From: Sagittula marina
Lineage (GTDB): Bacteria; Pseudomonadota; Alphaproteobacteria; Rhodobacterales; Rhodobacteraceae
Assembly: GCF_014196795.1 (NCBI RefSeq)
Contig: NZ_JACIEJ010000018.1
Location: 1 to 56,991, forward strand
Reading direction: 5' to 3'
Length of the DNA: 56,991 bases
The notes beneath the pieces were generated by a model. That model did no database searches. It saw nothing but the letters and a program-made list of their open reading frames with translations, and was not told the origin of the DNA. This document shows positions 1 through 7,984 of the stretch, piece after piece. A program made the translations under genes and the position numbers. The stretch's first letter is position 1, and every line of letters begins with the position of its first letter.

Positions 1-95
1 AGAAAGGGATGCAGCGGCTGATCCGCATCGTTCAGACCTTTCCTTTCGATAAACCACGCTGTGAGATCCCCAGGATTCTGGTCGTGGCCCCGCCG
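1..95. repeat. 95-bp terminal direct repeat, left copy
   Basis: These 95 bases are identical to 56897-56991. The repeat lies inside a single open reading frame that becomes continuous when the ends are joined. This is what a circular molecule looks like when written out with assembler overlap, so position 1 is arbitrary and the repeat is not a biological terminal repeat. Confidence 0.93.
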
Positions 96-320
96 CCGCA
101 TGTGATTGCCGATGGCCGCCACTCCGACACCCGTATCGCCGAAAGCCGGAAGTTCGCCTCGCTTTACGAAGGGCTGTCGCGGCGCTTTGACACGGCGTTT
201 TTCGATGCGGCGACGGCCTGTCGCGCCTCGGACGTCGACGGCACTCATCTGGATGCCGCCAACACGCAGGCTTTGGGACGCGCTCTGGCCCCGGTCTGCC
301 GCACCCTGCTCGCTGAATAA
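1..320 (+). CDS. SGNH/GDSL hydrolase, 3' part (5' part at 56590-56991)
   Basis: C-terminal portion of a gene cut by the arbitrary ends of the window. The first complete codon begins at base 3, so the ATG at 9 is internal. The reconstructed protein is 208 residues, normal for a single-domain SGNH esterase. This part holds the block V Asp and His (DGTHL, close to the C terminus) that complete the catalytic triad with the serine in the other part. No signal peptide is present in the whole protein, so it should act in the cytoplasm on a small ester, such as an acetylated or lactonised sugar or sugar acid. It sits between the enolase-superfamily gene upstream and a solute-binding protein 70 bases downstream, on the same strand. 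The substrate is not known. Confidence 0.85.
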   Translation, partial: KGMQRLIRIVQTFPFDKPRCEIPRILVVAPPPHVIADGRHSDTRIAESRKFASLYEGLSRRFDTAFFDAATACRASDVDGTHLDAANTQALGRALAPVCRTLLAE

Positions 321-390
321 CCCGGTGGTCCGTCAGGAGGACGGGCGGGCCACCGGCAAGACGGATAAAGAAACTTAAAGGGAGGACACC

Positions 391-1989
391 ATGAAACATC
401 TACTGCTTTCCACCGTGCTTGGCACGCTGGTCGCGACCACCTCGCTGACCCAGCAGGCCCAGGCGGAAACGCCGGCCGATCAATTGATCGTCGGGTTCAA
501 CATGAACAACGTGCTGACGATGGACCCCGCGGCCATCACCGGGTCGGATGCTGTTCAAATCCTGAACAACGTCTACGACACGATCGTGCGGCTCGACCCC
601 GACACCAAGAAGCTGACCCCCTCGCTGGCGGAACGCTGGGAAATTGCGCCGGACAACCGCTCCGTGACCTTCTATCTTGATCAGGACGCAACCTTCGCCT
701 CGGGCAACCCCGTCACCGCCGAAGACGTGCGCTTCAGCCTCTCCCGCCCGATCGAGCTGACCCTGGCGCAGTCCACATGGTTGGTCAGCCGGGGGTATTC
801 CCCGGAAAACATCGGCGAAATGTTCGAAGTGGTCGATGACAAGACCTTCCGGCTGCACCTGCCGCAGCCGGACGACCCGCGTCTGATCATGATGGTCCTG
901 ACCATCAACGGGCCCGGCTCGATCCTCGACAGCAAGCTGGTCGCAGAACACGACGACGGCGACAACGGCACCGCGTGGCTGACCAATAATTCCGCCGGGT
1001 CGGGGGCCTTCACCATCGGGCAGTGGCGCGCGAATGAATTCGTCATCCTGAACCAGAACGCCGAGTACTGGGGCGGCGCGCCCGCCATGAGCCGCGTGTT
1101 GATGCGTCACTTGCCCGAAAGCCAGACCCAGCGGCTGGCGCTGGAACAGGGCGATCTGGACATCGGCTACTCCCTCGCCGCAGCTGACCTGACAGCGCTG
1201 GAAACCAACGAAGACATCACCGTTGAAACTGTCCCTTCGGCCGGGTTCTATTACCTCGCCGTGTCGATGGAAGACGAACGCTTTGCCAATCCCAAGGTCC
1301 GCGAAGCGCTGCGCTACCTGATTGACTACGACGGGATCAACACCGCGATCATGCCGTATTTCGGCGTCGAACGTCAGCGCCCCATCAACTCCGGTGCCTT
1401 TGGCGCGCTGCCCGATCTGGAGTACACGCTGGACGTGGACAAGGCCAAGGCCCTGCTGGCAGAGGCCGGTTACCCCGATGGTTTCGACACCACGATCCAC
1501 GTGATCTCCACCCAGGAGTTCCTCGACAGCGCCACCGCGATACAAGGGACGCTGGCGCAGGCGGGCATCAACGCCGAGATCATCACCGGCGGCGGCGGCC
1601 AGATCTATGGCGCCATGCGCGAGCGGAACTTCGAGCTGCTGGTGGGCCGTGGCGGCGGCGGGCAGTTGCCGCACCCCGACAGCAACCTGCGTGCGTTGAT
1701 CTACAACCCGGACAACTCGCAAGAGGCCGGCCTGACCAACTATCAGGGGTGGCGCACCTCCTTCATGGATGAAGGTCTCAACGAGATGATCGAGGCGGCA
1801 CTGGTCGAACCTGACGCCGAGAAACAGGCCAAACTGTATCAGGACATCCAGGAAGAGATGGAAGCCGCGGTGCCGTCGATCCAACCGTTTTCCGAACGCG
1901 TGGTGACAGCTGCCTATCAGGACGACGTCGATGGCATCATCGTCGATCCTTGGGTCGCCCGGTTCGAGGATGTGGTCAAGAACCGCTAA
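391..1989 (+). CDS. ABC transporter substrate-binding protein, family 5 (Dpp/Opp type)
   Basis: Periplasmic binding protein of 532 residues, the usual size for SBP family 5 (peptides, nickel, opines and some oligosaccharides). The first 25 residues are a Sec signal peptide ending AQA. A GGGAGGA ribosome site precedes the ATG. The N-terminal part carries the family pattern of a solute-binding lobe (LAERWEIAPD, the TAEDVRFSL motif). It is co-directional with the SGNH hydrolase and enolase-superfamily genes across the join. The cognate permeases and ATPases lie on the opposite strand and converge on it (3038-6548), so transporter and binding protein are separately transcribed. The sugar-acid context suggests a carbohydrate-derived ligand rather than a peptide. 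That is inference. Confidence 0.88.
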   Translation: MKHLLLSTVLGTLVATTSLTQQAQAETPADQLIVGFNMNNVLTMDPAAITGSDAVQILNNVYDTIVRLDPDTKKLTPSLAERWEIAPDNRSVTFYLDQDATFASGNPVTAEDVRFSLSRPIELTLAQSTWLVSRGYSPENIGEMFEVVDDKTFRLHLPQPDDPRLIMMVLTINGPGSILDSKLVAEHDDGDNGTAWLTNNSAGSGAFTIGQWRANEFVILNQNAEYWGGAPAMSRVLMRHLPESQTQRLALEQGDLDIGYSLAAADLTALETNEDITVETVPSAGFYYLAVSMEDERFANPKVREALRYLIDYDGINTAIMPYFGVERQRPINSGAFGALPDLEYTLDVDKAKALLAEAGYPDGFDTTIHVISTQEFLDSATAIQGTLAQAGINAEIITGGGGQIYGAMRERNFELLVGRGGGGQLPHPDSNLRALIYNPDNSQEAGLTNYQGWRTSFMDEGLNEMIEAALVEPDAEKQAKLYQDIQEEMEAAVPSIQPFSERVVTAAYQDDVDGIIVDPWVARFEDVVKNR

Positions 1990-2016
1990 GTCTTCCCTCG
2001 GTTCGAGACACCAGAC

Positions 2017-2045
2017 GGGGCGCGGGCATCTTCCGCGCCCCTTTT
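2017..2045 (+). terminator. Rho-independent terminator after the binding-protein gene
   Basis: A 9-bp perfect GC stem (2017-2025 with 2033-2041) and a 7-base loop are followed by TTTT. It lies 28 bases after the stop of the binding protein and just before the converging hydrolase stop codon. Confidence 0.85.
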
Positions 2046-2055
2046 GCGTTGCTGC

Positions 2056-3054
2056 TCAAAGACGGGTTTTCAGAAAGGCCACGGCCTCGGCCAGCGTCTC
2101 GCGGGGGCAGGTGTGGCCCGCATCATGCAACGCGGTGTCCGGGCGCGGCCCTCCGGCCGCGCGACAGATCCGGGCGATCCTGCCCCAGGCGCGGATCACG
2201 CTGTCCTCTGGCATGTGGCGATCCCCCCGGCCAGAGCGGTAGAACTGAGGTTTGCGCGCCGCAAGCCCTGCCAGATCGGGAAAGTCCGCCCGCCCGGCAA
2301 TTTTTGGATGCAGCATGTAGAACGCCGACTGGCCCGCCAACAACGGTGCGCCCGGCCGCATCAGATCGACGCAGCAGGCCATCCACGACAGGCTGGCGTG
2401 GGCCGCAATGTGTGCGCTCAGCGCCGCCACCTGCCACGCCCGCAATCCACCGAAGGAAAACCCGAAGGCGCCCATGCGGCCTGCGTCGATGCCCGGTTGT
2501 GCCGCAAGCCACGCGGCGGCCTGCGCGTCCTCTGCCGCCACCAGCCCCGCAAGTGACCAGCCCAACGCCTGCGCATTCGCCGCCAGCGCCTGTTGCCCCG
2601 CATAGCCCCCGGTCTGCCGCGCGCCCCAGCCAAGCGCGTCGAGGCACAGCACTGCAAAACCAGCGTCGACAAAGGCCTGCGCGGGCGCTTGCCCATCATA
2701 ATGCGTGCCCCGGCTGCCCTGCGTTCCCGGATCATCGAACAGCTTTTGCCAGCCGTGGTCGAATGCGCCGCCATGGTCGTGCAACAACAGAACCGCCGGA
2801 TGCGGCCCCTGCCCTGCTGGTCGAACGAACCGACCCGTGCTTTCCGCCCCGGTGGCAAAGCGCAAAGTGACAACCTCACCCTGCACTGTGCCTGTCGCAG
2901 CCTCACGCCACGGAGGAAGGCTCGCCTGCCAGACCCGCGCCAGACGTCTTGCCCCCACATCAAAAGGCCCCCGCTCGAAAGCGAAGGCCAGATCCATGGG
3001 CAACTCCAGTCGCCGCGCCTCCAGAAAGGCGGGCAGCTCAGATGGCGTGTTCAT
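2056..3054 (-). CDS. Alpha/beta hydrolase (dienelactone hydrolase / acetyl-esterase type)
   Basis: About 332 residues from ATG at 3054; the frame also offers a TTG at 3060. The fold signature is clear: HDHGG near residue 95 for the oxyanion region, the nucleophile elbow GFSFGG with catalytic Ser near residue 205, and a C-terminal DAGHTCP holding the likely catalytic His. No signal peptide is seen, so it should be cytoplasmic. It is the last gene of the Dpp-type transporter operon and overlaps the end of the preceding ATPase by about 17 bases, which implies translational coupling. A role in de-esterifying the imported compound fits this position, but the substrate cannot be read from the sequence. 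Confidence 0.8.
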   Translation of the reverse strand: MNTPSELPAFLEARRLELPMDLAFAFERGPFDVGARRLARVWQASLPPWREAATGTVQGEVVTLRFATGAESTGRFVRPAGQGPHPAVLLLHDHGGAFDHGWQKLFDDPGTQGSRGTHYDGQAPAQAFVDAGFAVLCLDALGWGARQTGGYAGQQALAANAQALGWSLAGLVAAEDAQAAAWLAAQPGIDAGRMGAFGFSFGGLRAWQVAALSAHIAAHASLSWMACCVDLMRPGAPLLAGQSAFYMLHPKIAGRADFPDLAGLAARKPQFYRSGRGDRHMPEDSVIRAWGRIARICRAAGGPRPDTALHDAGHTCPRETLAEAVAFLKTRL

Positions 3055-3784
3055 ACTCAAGGCTCGCTCCGATCAGGTCCTGCGCGTAGGTCTGTGTCGC
3101 GCCGCCTTGGGTGATGGCTTCGCGCGGCAGAACCTCGACCACACGGCCATGCTGCATGATCGCAAAGCGGTCGCACATATGATCCACCACGGCGAGGTCA
3201 TGGCTCACCATCAGGTAGGTGAACCCCTTTTCCTTTTGCAGCCGCACCAAAAGGTTCAGCACCTCGGCCTGCACCGATACATCCAATGCAGAGGTCGGCT
3301 CATCCAGCAGCAACACATCCGGCTCCAGGATCAGGGCGCGGGCGATGGCCACGCGCTGGCGCTGCCCCCCCGACAGCTGGTGCGGATAGCGGTCGAGAAA
3401 CTCCACCGGCAGCCCCACGTCCCGCATGGCACGGATCATCCGGCCTTCGCGGTCGTCCAGCTTGTTGATGCGCAACCCTTCTTCGAGCGTTGTGCGAATG
3501 GAATGGCGCGGGTGCAGGGAGCCGTAGGGGTCCTGGAACACCATCTGCATCATGCGGCACCGGTCAGAGACCTCCATATCGCGCACCGCGCTGTCGCCGA
3601 TGCGCACGTCGCCTGTCCAACTGTCGTTGAGCCGCGAGATACAGCGCAAGATCGTCGACTTTCCCGATCCGCTTTCCCCCACAAGGCCAAAGCACTCCCC
3701 CGCTTTCACATCGAGGCTGATGTTGTGCAGCACCTGAACCGCGCCAAAGGTGATACACAGGTCGTTGATGGTGATCGGCTTCAT
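3038..3784 (-). CDS. Dpp/Opp-type ABC transporter ATPase (DppF/OppF position)
   Basis: A 248-residue nucleotide-binding subunit with Walker A GESGSGKST, signature LSGGQRQRVAIARAL, Walker B VLLLDEPTSALD and the switch His in VSHDLAVV. It is shorter than many OppF proteins because the C-terminal oligopeptide extension is reduced. It starts inside the end of the preceding ATPase gene (4-bp ATGA overlap at 3781-3784) and forms the second half of the ATPase pair. Confidence 0.9.
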   Translation of the reverse strand: MKPITINDLCITFGAVQVLHNISLDVKAGECFGLVGESGSGKSTILRCISRLNDSWTGDVRIGDSAVRDMEVSDRCRMMQMVFQDPYGSLHPRHSIRTTLEEGLRINKLDDREGRMIRAMRDVGLPVEFLDRYPHQLSGGQRQRVAIARALILEPDVLLLDEPTSALDVSVQAEVLNLLVRLQKEKGFTYLMVSHDLAVVDHMCDRFAIMQHGRVVEVLPREAITQGGATQTYAQDLIGASLEYEHAI

Positions 3785-4623
3785 GCCACCTCTCCTTGCG
3801 CGTTGAGCCAGCTGTCCTGACGGTCCAGCACGGACAGCGGACCGCGCGGCCCGCCGATGCGCGGCTGTGCCGCCAGCAGCCCTTGGGTGTAGGGGTGCTG
3901 CGCGCGGTCCAGATGTTTCGCGTCCAGCGTTTCCACCAGCCGACCGGCGTACATGATCAACACCCGGTCACAGAACGCCCGCACAAGGTTCAGGTCGTGG
4001 CTGATCATCACCAGACCGATGCCCTTGTCGCGCACCAACCCGTCAAGGATGCGCAGCACCTGCAACCGGATGGTCACATCCAGCGCCGAGGTCGGCTCAT
4101 CCGCAATCACCAGATCGGGCGAGGTCAGCAGCATCATGGCAATCATCACACGCTGCCCCATGCCGCCGGACACCTCGTGGGGATACATGTCGTAGACCCG
4201 CTCGGGGTCGCGGATGTGGACCTGCTCCAGCATCTCGACCGCGCGTTGCCGCGCTTCCGCCTTGGTACATCGCACATGGGTGCGATACGCCTCTGCGATC
4301 TGGTGGCCACAGCGCTGAATCGGATTGAGCGAGAATTTCGGGTCCTGCAGGATCATCGACATGCGTTGCCCGCGCACCTTCAGCATCTGCCGTTCCGAGG
4401 CGTTCAGCAGGTCGACCTCCTCAAAGGTCATCTTGTCCGCCGTCAGCTCCGCGGTGTCCAGCAGGCGCATGATCGCGCGGCCGACGGTGGACTTCCCCGA
4501 GCCGCTTTCGCCAACGATGCCGAGCCGTTCGCGCCCCAGCGTAAAGCTGACATTGCGCACCGCTGGCTCCGCAGATCCCTGATAGCGGATCGACAGGTTC
4601 CGGATATCCAAAATCGGGTCCAT
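3781..4623 (-). CDS. Dpp/Opp-type ABC transporter ATPase (DppD/OppD position)
   Basis: A 280-residue ATPase with Walker A GESGSGKST, signature VSGGMGQRVMIAMML and Walker B LVIADEPTSALD. The C-terminal HPYTQGLL segment is typical of the DppD/OppD family. GGAGGT stands seven bases before the ATG. The gene begins three bases after the stop of the second permease, within a tightly packed permease-permease-ATPase-ATPase-hydrolase operon. Confidence 0.9.
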   Translation of the reverse strand: MDPILDIRNLSIRYQGSAEPAVRNVSFTLGRERLGIVGESGSGKSTVGRAIMRLLDTAELTADKMTFEEVDLLNASERQMLKVRGQRMSMILQDPKFSLNPIQRCGHQIAEAYRTHVRCTKAEARQRAVEMLEQVHIRDPERVYDMYPHEVSGGMGQRVMIAMMLLTSPDLVIADEPTSALDVTIRLQVLRILDGLVRDKGIGLVMISHDLNLVRAFCDRVLIMYAGRLVETLDAKHLDRAQHPYTQGLLAAQPRIGGPRGPLSVLDRQDSWLNAQGEVA

Positions 4624-4626
4624 GGC

Positions 4627-5529
4627 TTACCTCCGGTTCATCTGTTTGGGATCAAGCGCATCGCGCAGACCGTCGCCCAGCAGGTTAAAGGCCAGGCTGA
4701 CGCTCAGGATGGCAAGACCGGGAAAGGTCACCAGCCACCAGCTGTCGATCATGTAGCGCCGGCCCGTCGCAATCATCGCGCCCCATTCCGGCAGCGGCGG
4801 CTGCGCGCCCAGGCCCAGAAAGCCCAGGCCAGCCGCCGTCAGGATCACCGTCGCCATGTTCAGCGTCAGCCGGATCAGCACCGAGGGCAGGCACATGGGC
4901 ACGATCGACCGCCAGATGATCCGCGCCGGGGATGCGCCTTGCAGACGCGCCGCCGAGATATAATCCGCCTGCCGGAAGGTCATGGTCTCCGCCCGTGCCA
5001 GGCGCGCGATGGGCGGCCAGGCGGTCAGCGCAATGGCGATGATGGCATTGTTCAGGCTCGGCCCAAGCGCGGCCACAAAGGCCAGCGACAAGATCAGCGA
5101 AGGGAAGGACAGGAAGATGTCGGTGATCCGCATCAGGACCGTGTCCACCTTGCCACCGAAATATCCGGCAACCGTGCCAAAGATCAGCCCCAACGGCCCC
5201 ACCACGATTGTCACCAGGAAGATGATGGTCAGCGTGATGCGCGACCCGTGCACCAGCCGGGAAAAGATATCGCGCCCCAGCTCATCCGTGCCGAACAGGT
5301 AGTCGCTTGATGGCGGGTGCAGGGTGTTTTGCAGGTCCTGCATATAGGGGTCGTGGGTGGCGATCAGCGGTGCGAACAGCGCAAGGATCAGCAGCAAGCC
5401 CAACACGACCAACCCGAACAGCGATGTCGGTGACCGCGTCAGGAACACCACGATATTGCGCGCCGCGATCAGACCTTGCGGCATTGTCCGGCGCGGCAAG
5501 GCGGCGGATGTCTCTTGTGTCATGCTCAT
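4627..5529 (-). CDS. Dpp/Opp-type ABC permease (DppC position)
   Basis: A 300-residue inner-membrane permease. It has an N-terminal membrane segment (residues 35-57), the LGTDELGRD-type motif of the DppC family (here FGTDELGRDIFSRL) and the EAA-loop equivalent around residues 190-215 (AARLQGASPARIIWRSIVP). It overlaps the stop of the upstream permease by ATGA. It should form the heterodimeric channel with the 5526-6548 product. Confidence 0.9.
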   Translation of the reverse strand: MSMTQETSAALPRRTMPQGLIAARNIVVFLTRSPTSLFGLVVLGLLLILALFAPLIATHDPYMQDLQNTLHPPSSDYLFGTDELGRDIFSRLVHGSRITLTIIFLVTIVVGPLGLIFGTVAGYFGGKVDTVLMRITDIFLSFPSLILSLAFVAALGPSLNNAIIAIALTAWPPIARLARAETMTFRQADYISAARLQGASPARIIWRSIVPMCLPSVLIRLTLNMATVILTAAGLGFLGLGAQPPLPEWGAMIATGRRYMIDSWWLVTFPGLAILSVSLAFNLLGDGLRDALDPKQMNRR

Positions 5530-6548
5530 CTCGTCCTCGGATCGAATACGCGGTACAGAATGTCGGACAGGATGTTCAGCCCGATGAAGATGACGCCGAC
5601 GATCAAGACGCAGGTCATCACGGCGTTCATGTCACCGATCAACAGGTTCGACGTCAGGTATTGGCCGAAACCGGGGAAGGCAAAGACCGTCTCGATCAGC
5701 ACCGCCCCCTCCAGCAGCGACCCGTAGGCCAGCGCCACGATGGTCACCAGTTGCACCCGGATGTTGCCAAAGGCATGGCGCCAGATGGTCTGGCGGCGGC
5801 TCAGCCCCTTGACCCGCGCGGTGGTCACATATTCCTGGTTGATCTGGTCCAGCATGAAGCTGCGCGTCATGCGCGTGATGTAGGCCGAGGACGAATACCC
5901 CAGCAACGCCGCCGGCAGGATCAGGTGGTTCAGTGCGGACCAGAACACATCCCATTGGCCCGCCAGGATGCTGTCGATCAGCAGAAAATTGGTCCGTTCC
6001 GGCACCAGCCCGATATAGAACTGGCTCATCCGGCCCGATCCGCCGACCCAGCCGAGGTTGGCGTAAAAGATCAAAAGCGCGATCATGCCGGTCCAGAAGA
6101 TTGGCATGGAATGCCCCATCAGGCTCAGCACCCGGATCACCTGGTCTTGCCATTTGTCCTTGTTCACGGCGGCGATGACGCCCATGGGTGTGCCCAAACC
6201 GGCACCGATGATGATGGCAAAGGTCGCCAGCTCGATCGTGGCGGGCAGTGCGCGGGCGATATCCTGCAACACAGGCTGGCCCGTGCGGATCGACGTGCCG
6301 AAGTCCAGCGTGACCACGTCGCGCAAGTACAGCAGGAACTGCTGCCACATCGGCTTGTCCAGCCCGAGTTGCTGGTAGACGTGCTCATAGACCTCGCGGC
6401 TTGCGTCTTCGCCCACCATGGCCCGCACCGGATCGGTTGGCATGATACGCCCGATCACGAAGGTCAGTATCAACAAACCGAACAAAGTGATCAGGATCGA
6501 AAACCCGTGCTCCGTTAAACCATTCAGACGGCGTCGAGACAGCCGCAT
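5526..6548 (-). CDS. Dpp/Opp-type ABC permease (DppB position)
   Basis: A 340-residue inner-membrane permease of the DppB family, first gene of the operon. The frame extends to a TTG at 6569, but ATG at 6548 has a strong GGGAGGGG Shine-Dalgarno directly upstream and is preferred. A membrane anchor lies near residues 12-32, the family motif GRIMPTDPVRAMVG follows, and the EAA loop (ARVKGLSRRQTIWRHAF) is near residue 245. The operon is transcribed away from the GntR gene at 6768, with a shared regulatory region between them. Confidence 0.9.
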   Translation of the reverse strand: MRLSRRRLNGLTEHGFSILITLFGLLILTFVIGRIMPTDPVRAMVGEDASREVYEHVYQQLGLDKPMWQQFLLYLRDVVTLDFGTSIRTGQPVLQDIARALPATIELATFAIIIGAGLGTPMGVIAAVNKDKWQDQVIRVLSLMGHSMPIFWTGMIALLIFYANLGWVGGSGRMSQFYIGLVPERTNFLLIDSILAGQWDVFWSALNHLILPAALLGYSSSAYITRMTRSFMLDQINQEYVTTARVKGLSRRQTIWRHAFGNIRVQLVTIVALAYGSLLEGAVLIETVFAFPGFGQYLTSNLLIGDMNAVMTCVLIVGVIFIGLNILSDILYRVFDPRTR

Positions 6549-6585
6549 ATTCCCCTCCCTCACGGCCAAAGGCGGCCGTTTCTTC

Positions 6586-6616
6586 GGTCATACATATGTC
6601 CGTTACTTGTTATACA
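6586..6616. promoter_or_regulatory. Candidate GntR operator pair before the Dpp-type operon
   Basis: Two related 9-mers, GGTCATACA (6586-6594) and TGTTATACA (6608-6616), are spaced 22 bases apart, about two helical turns. They lie just downstream of the predicted -10 box. The same core recurs in the other uronate promoters. Confidence 0.5.
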
Positions 6617-6617
6617 G

Positions 6618-6646
6618 CTTTAAGGCCGTCACTTGGCGTCTGTCAA
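6618..6646 (-). promoter_or_regulatory. Predicted sigma-70-type promoter of the Dpp-type operon
   Basis: On the minus strand TTGACA (6641-6646) is followed after 17 bases by TTAAAG (6618-6623). The start point would fall on the candidate operator copies at 6586-6616, a position suited to repression. Confidence 0.55.
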
Positions 6647-6742
6647 CCGTCAACCGCCTTCGGAGAACGGTTTCACCTTGCATTATATCGTTCAGCGCGT
6701 GGACAGGCCCCCGACAAGATGTCATAACCAATGATATGATCC

Positions 6743-6749
6743 TGTATGA
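6743..6749 (-). promoter_or_regulatory. Candidate GntR operator before its own gene
   Basis: TCATACA on the minus strand, immediately 5' of the gntR start. A partial copy (TGTCATAAC) is at 6720-6728 and a possible -10 (TATGAT) at 6735-6740 lies between them. The arrangement suggests autoregulation. Confidence 0.4.
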
Positions 6750-6767
6750 GAAGTGGGGACAACGCCA

Positions 6768-7520
6768 ATGGTATCACACGCCCAGCCCAGTCCGTCCGAG
6801 AAACCCACCACACGCCGGACCTTGGTCGAAATTGTTCGGGAAAAGCTGCGCACACAGATCGAGTCCGGCCGCTATCCCACCGGACAGCGGCTGCCGAGCG
6901 AAGCTCAGATGACGCAGGAATTCGAGGTCAGCCGGACGGTGATCCGCGAGGCCGTCGCCTCGCTCCGCGCTGACGGGCTGGTGGAACCGCGCCAGGGCGC
7001 CGGGGTCTTTGTGCTGGAGCCGACCGCGCAGGTGAAGCCACCTTTTCAAAACATCGACCTCGACCGAATCTCCTCCGTGATCGAGCTTCTGGAATTGCGC
7101 ACCGCGGTAGAGGTCGAGGCAGCGGGACTGGCCGCGACGCGCCGCTCTCCTGCGCAAGAGGAGGAAATCATTCGCTGTATGCACGACGTGCAACGCGCAG
7201 CGACGGCCGGTACGCCAACGATGGAAGCCGATTTTGCTCTGCATCTGACAATTGCCCGCGCCACGAACAACCCGCGGTTCAGCGAATTTCTGTCCATGAT
7301 CGGGACCAATCTGATCCCGCGCAAGGCCCTGGCCGAAACCGATGCCGAACCCGTTGCGCCAGAGTATCTGGACGTCATTCAGGCGGAGCACGAGGAAATC
7401 GTAAATGCCATCCTGAATGGTGATGAAGATGCCGCACGCACCGCAATGCGCAGCCACCTCAAAAGCAGCCAGACCCGTTACCGGGCGCTTTTGCGTGCCG
7501 GAAATACCCGAAGCGCTTGA
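6768..7520 (+). CDS. GntR-family regulator, FadR subfamily (FCD domain)
   Basis: About 250 residues from ATG 6768, which has GGGGA about nine bases upstream; a GTG at 6753 is an in-frame alternative. An N-terminal winged helix-turn-helix (LPSEAQMTQEFEVSRTVIREAVASL) lies near residues 45-70. A C-terminal all-helical FCD effector domain follows, with His residues spaced as in metal-binding FCD sensors (FALHLTIA, AEHEEI, MRSHL). It stands between the divergent Dpp-type operon and kdgF. Relatives commonly sense uronates or keto-deoxy sugar acids. It is a clear paralogue of the regulator at 54525-55322 and probably controls the uronate genes. Confidence 0.9.
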   Translation: MVSHAQPSPSEKPTTRRTLVEIVREKLRTQIESGRYPTGQRLPSEAQMTQEFEVSRTVIREAVASLRADGLVEPRQGAGVFVLEPTAQVKPPFQNIDLDRISSVIELLELRTAVEVEAAGLAATRRSPAQEEEIIRCMHDVQRAATAGTPTMEADFALHLTIARATNNPRFSEFLSMIGTNLIPRKALAETDAEPVAPEYLDVIQAEHEEIVNAILNGDEDAARTAMRSHLKSSQTRYRALLRAGNTRSA

Positions 7521-7532
7521 CGCTCCGCATCC

Positions 7533-7541
7533 TGTCATACA
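7533..7541 (+). promoter_or_regulatory. Candidate GntR operator overlapping the kdgF promoter
   Basis: TGTCATACA, identical to the copy at 55389-55397. A TTGACG at 7517-7522, overlapping the gntR stop, could be the -35 box, with the motif running into the -10 position. Confidence 0.45.
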
Positions 7542-7597
7542 TTTTTTGCAAAATTATATGATGGCCCTTGTGGCCGCGCTTTGCGAAAGGACATGTC

Positions 7598-7918
7598 ATG
7601 CAGGATAGGCTGCGCAAATTCCCCGTGGTTTCCCCGGACACCGGCGTCACCCGGCAGGTTCTGGCGGATGCGCCCGACCTCATGGTCGTCTCGTTTCGCT
7701 TTGACGAAGGCGCGCAAGGCGCGCTCCACAGTCACCCTCACGTGCAGTCTACTTACGTTGAAAGCGGGCGTTTCCGGTTCACCCTCTCCGGAGAAGACTT
7801 TGAGGTCGGCCCCGGCGACAGCTTTGTGATCCCGTCAGGGGCGGAACACGGATGCGTTTGCCTGGCACCCGGCCAGCTGGTGGATTGCTTCACCCCCCGC
7901 CGGGATGACTTTCTGTAA
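7598..7918 (+). CDS. kdgF: Cupin KdgF, unsaturated uronate linearisation
   Basis: A single-cupin protein of 106 residues. The HSHPHVQ metal-binding motif, the YVESG segment and the C-terminal HGCVCLAPGQLVDCFTPRRDDFL stretch are diagnostic of KdgF. KdgF converts the 4,5-unsaturated uronate released from pectin or alginate oligomers to the linear keto form used by KduI or DEH reductases. GAAAGG precedes ATG 7598 by seven bases, which rejects the longer frame from 7568. It follows the GntR gene and precedes the convergent kdgK. Confidence 0.88.
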   Translation: MQDRLRKFPVVSPDTGVTRQVLADAPDLMVVSFRFDEGAQGALHSHPHVQSTYVESGRFRFTLSGEDFEVGPGDSFVIPSGAEHGCVCLAPGQLVDCFTPRRDDFL

Positions 7919-7984
7919 CCTCGAAAGCGCACATTTATCGGAACCTGTCTTATGCCTGGGCAAGTTCTAATAGATCTCGACACC

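Noticed and set aside
1-95. Terminal repeat as a phage or linear-plasmid end
   Set aside because: The repeat lies inside one continuous esterase gene, which is best explained by a circular sequence written with overlap.
400-1884. 494-codon open frame on the minus strand opposite the family-5 binding protein
   Set aside because: Shadow of a GC-rich gene: its translation has no recognisable domain, and the plus-strand protein has a signal peptide, ribosome site and clear family motifs.
3796-5310. 504-codon plus-strand frame across the Dpp-type ATPase and permease genes
   Set aside because: Low-complexity His/Arg/Gln-rich translation typical of an antisense shadow; the minus-strand genes carry intact Walker and permease motifs.
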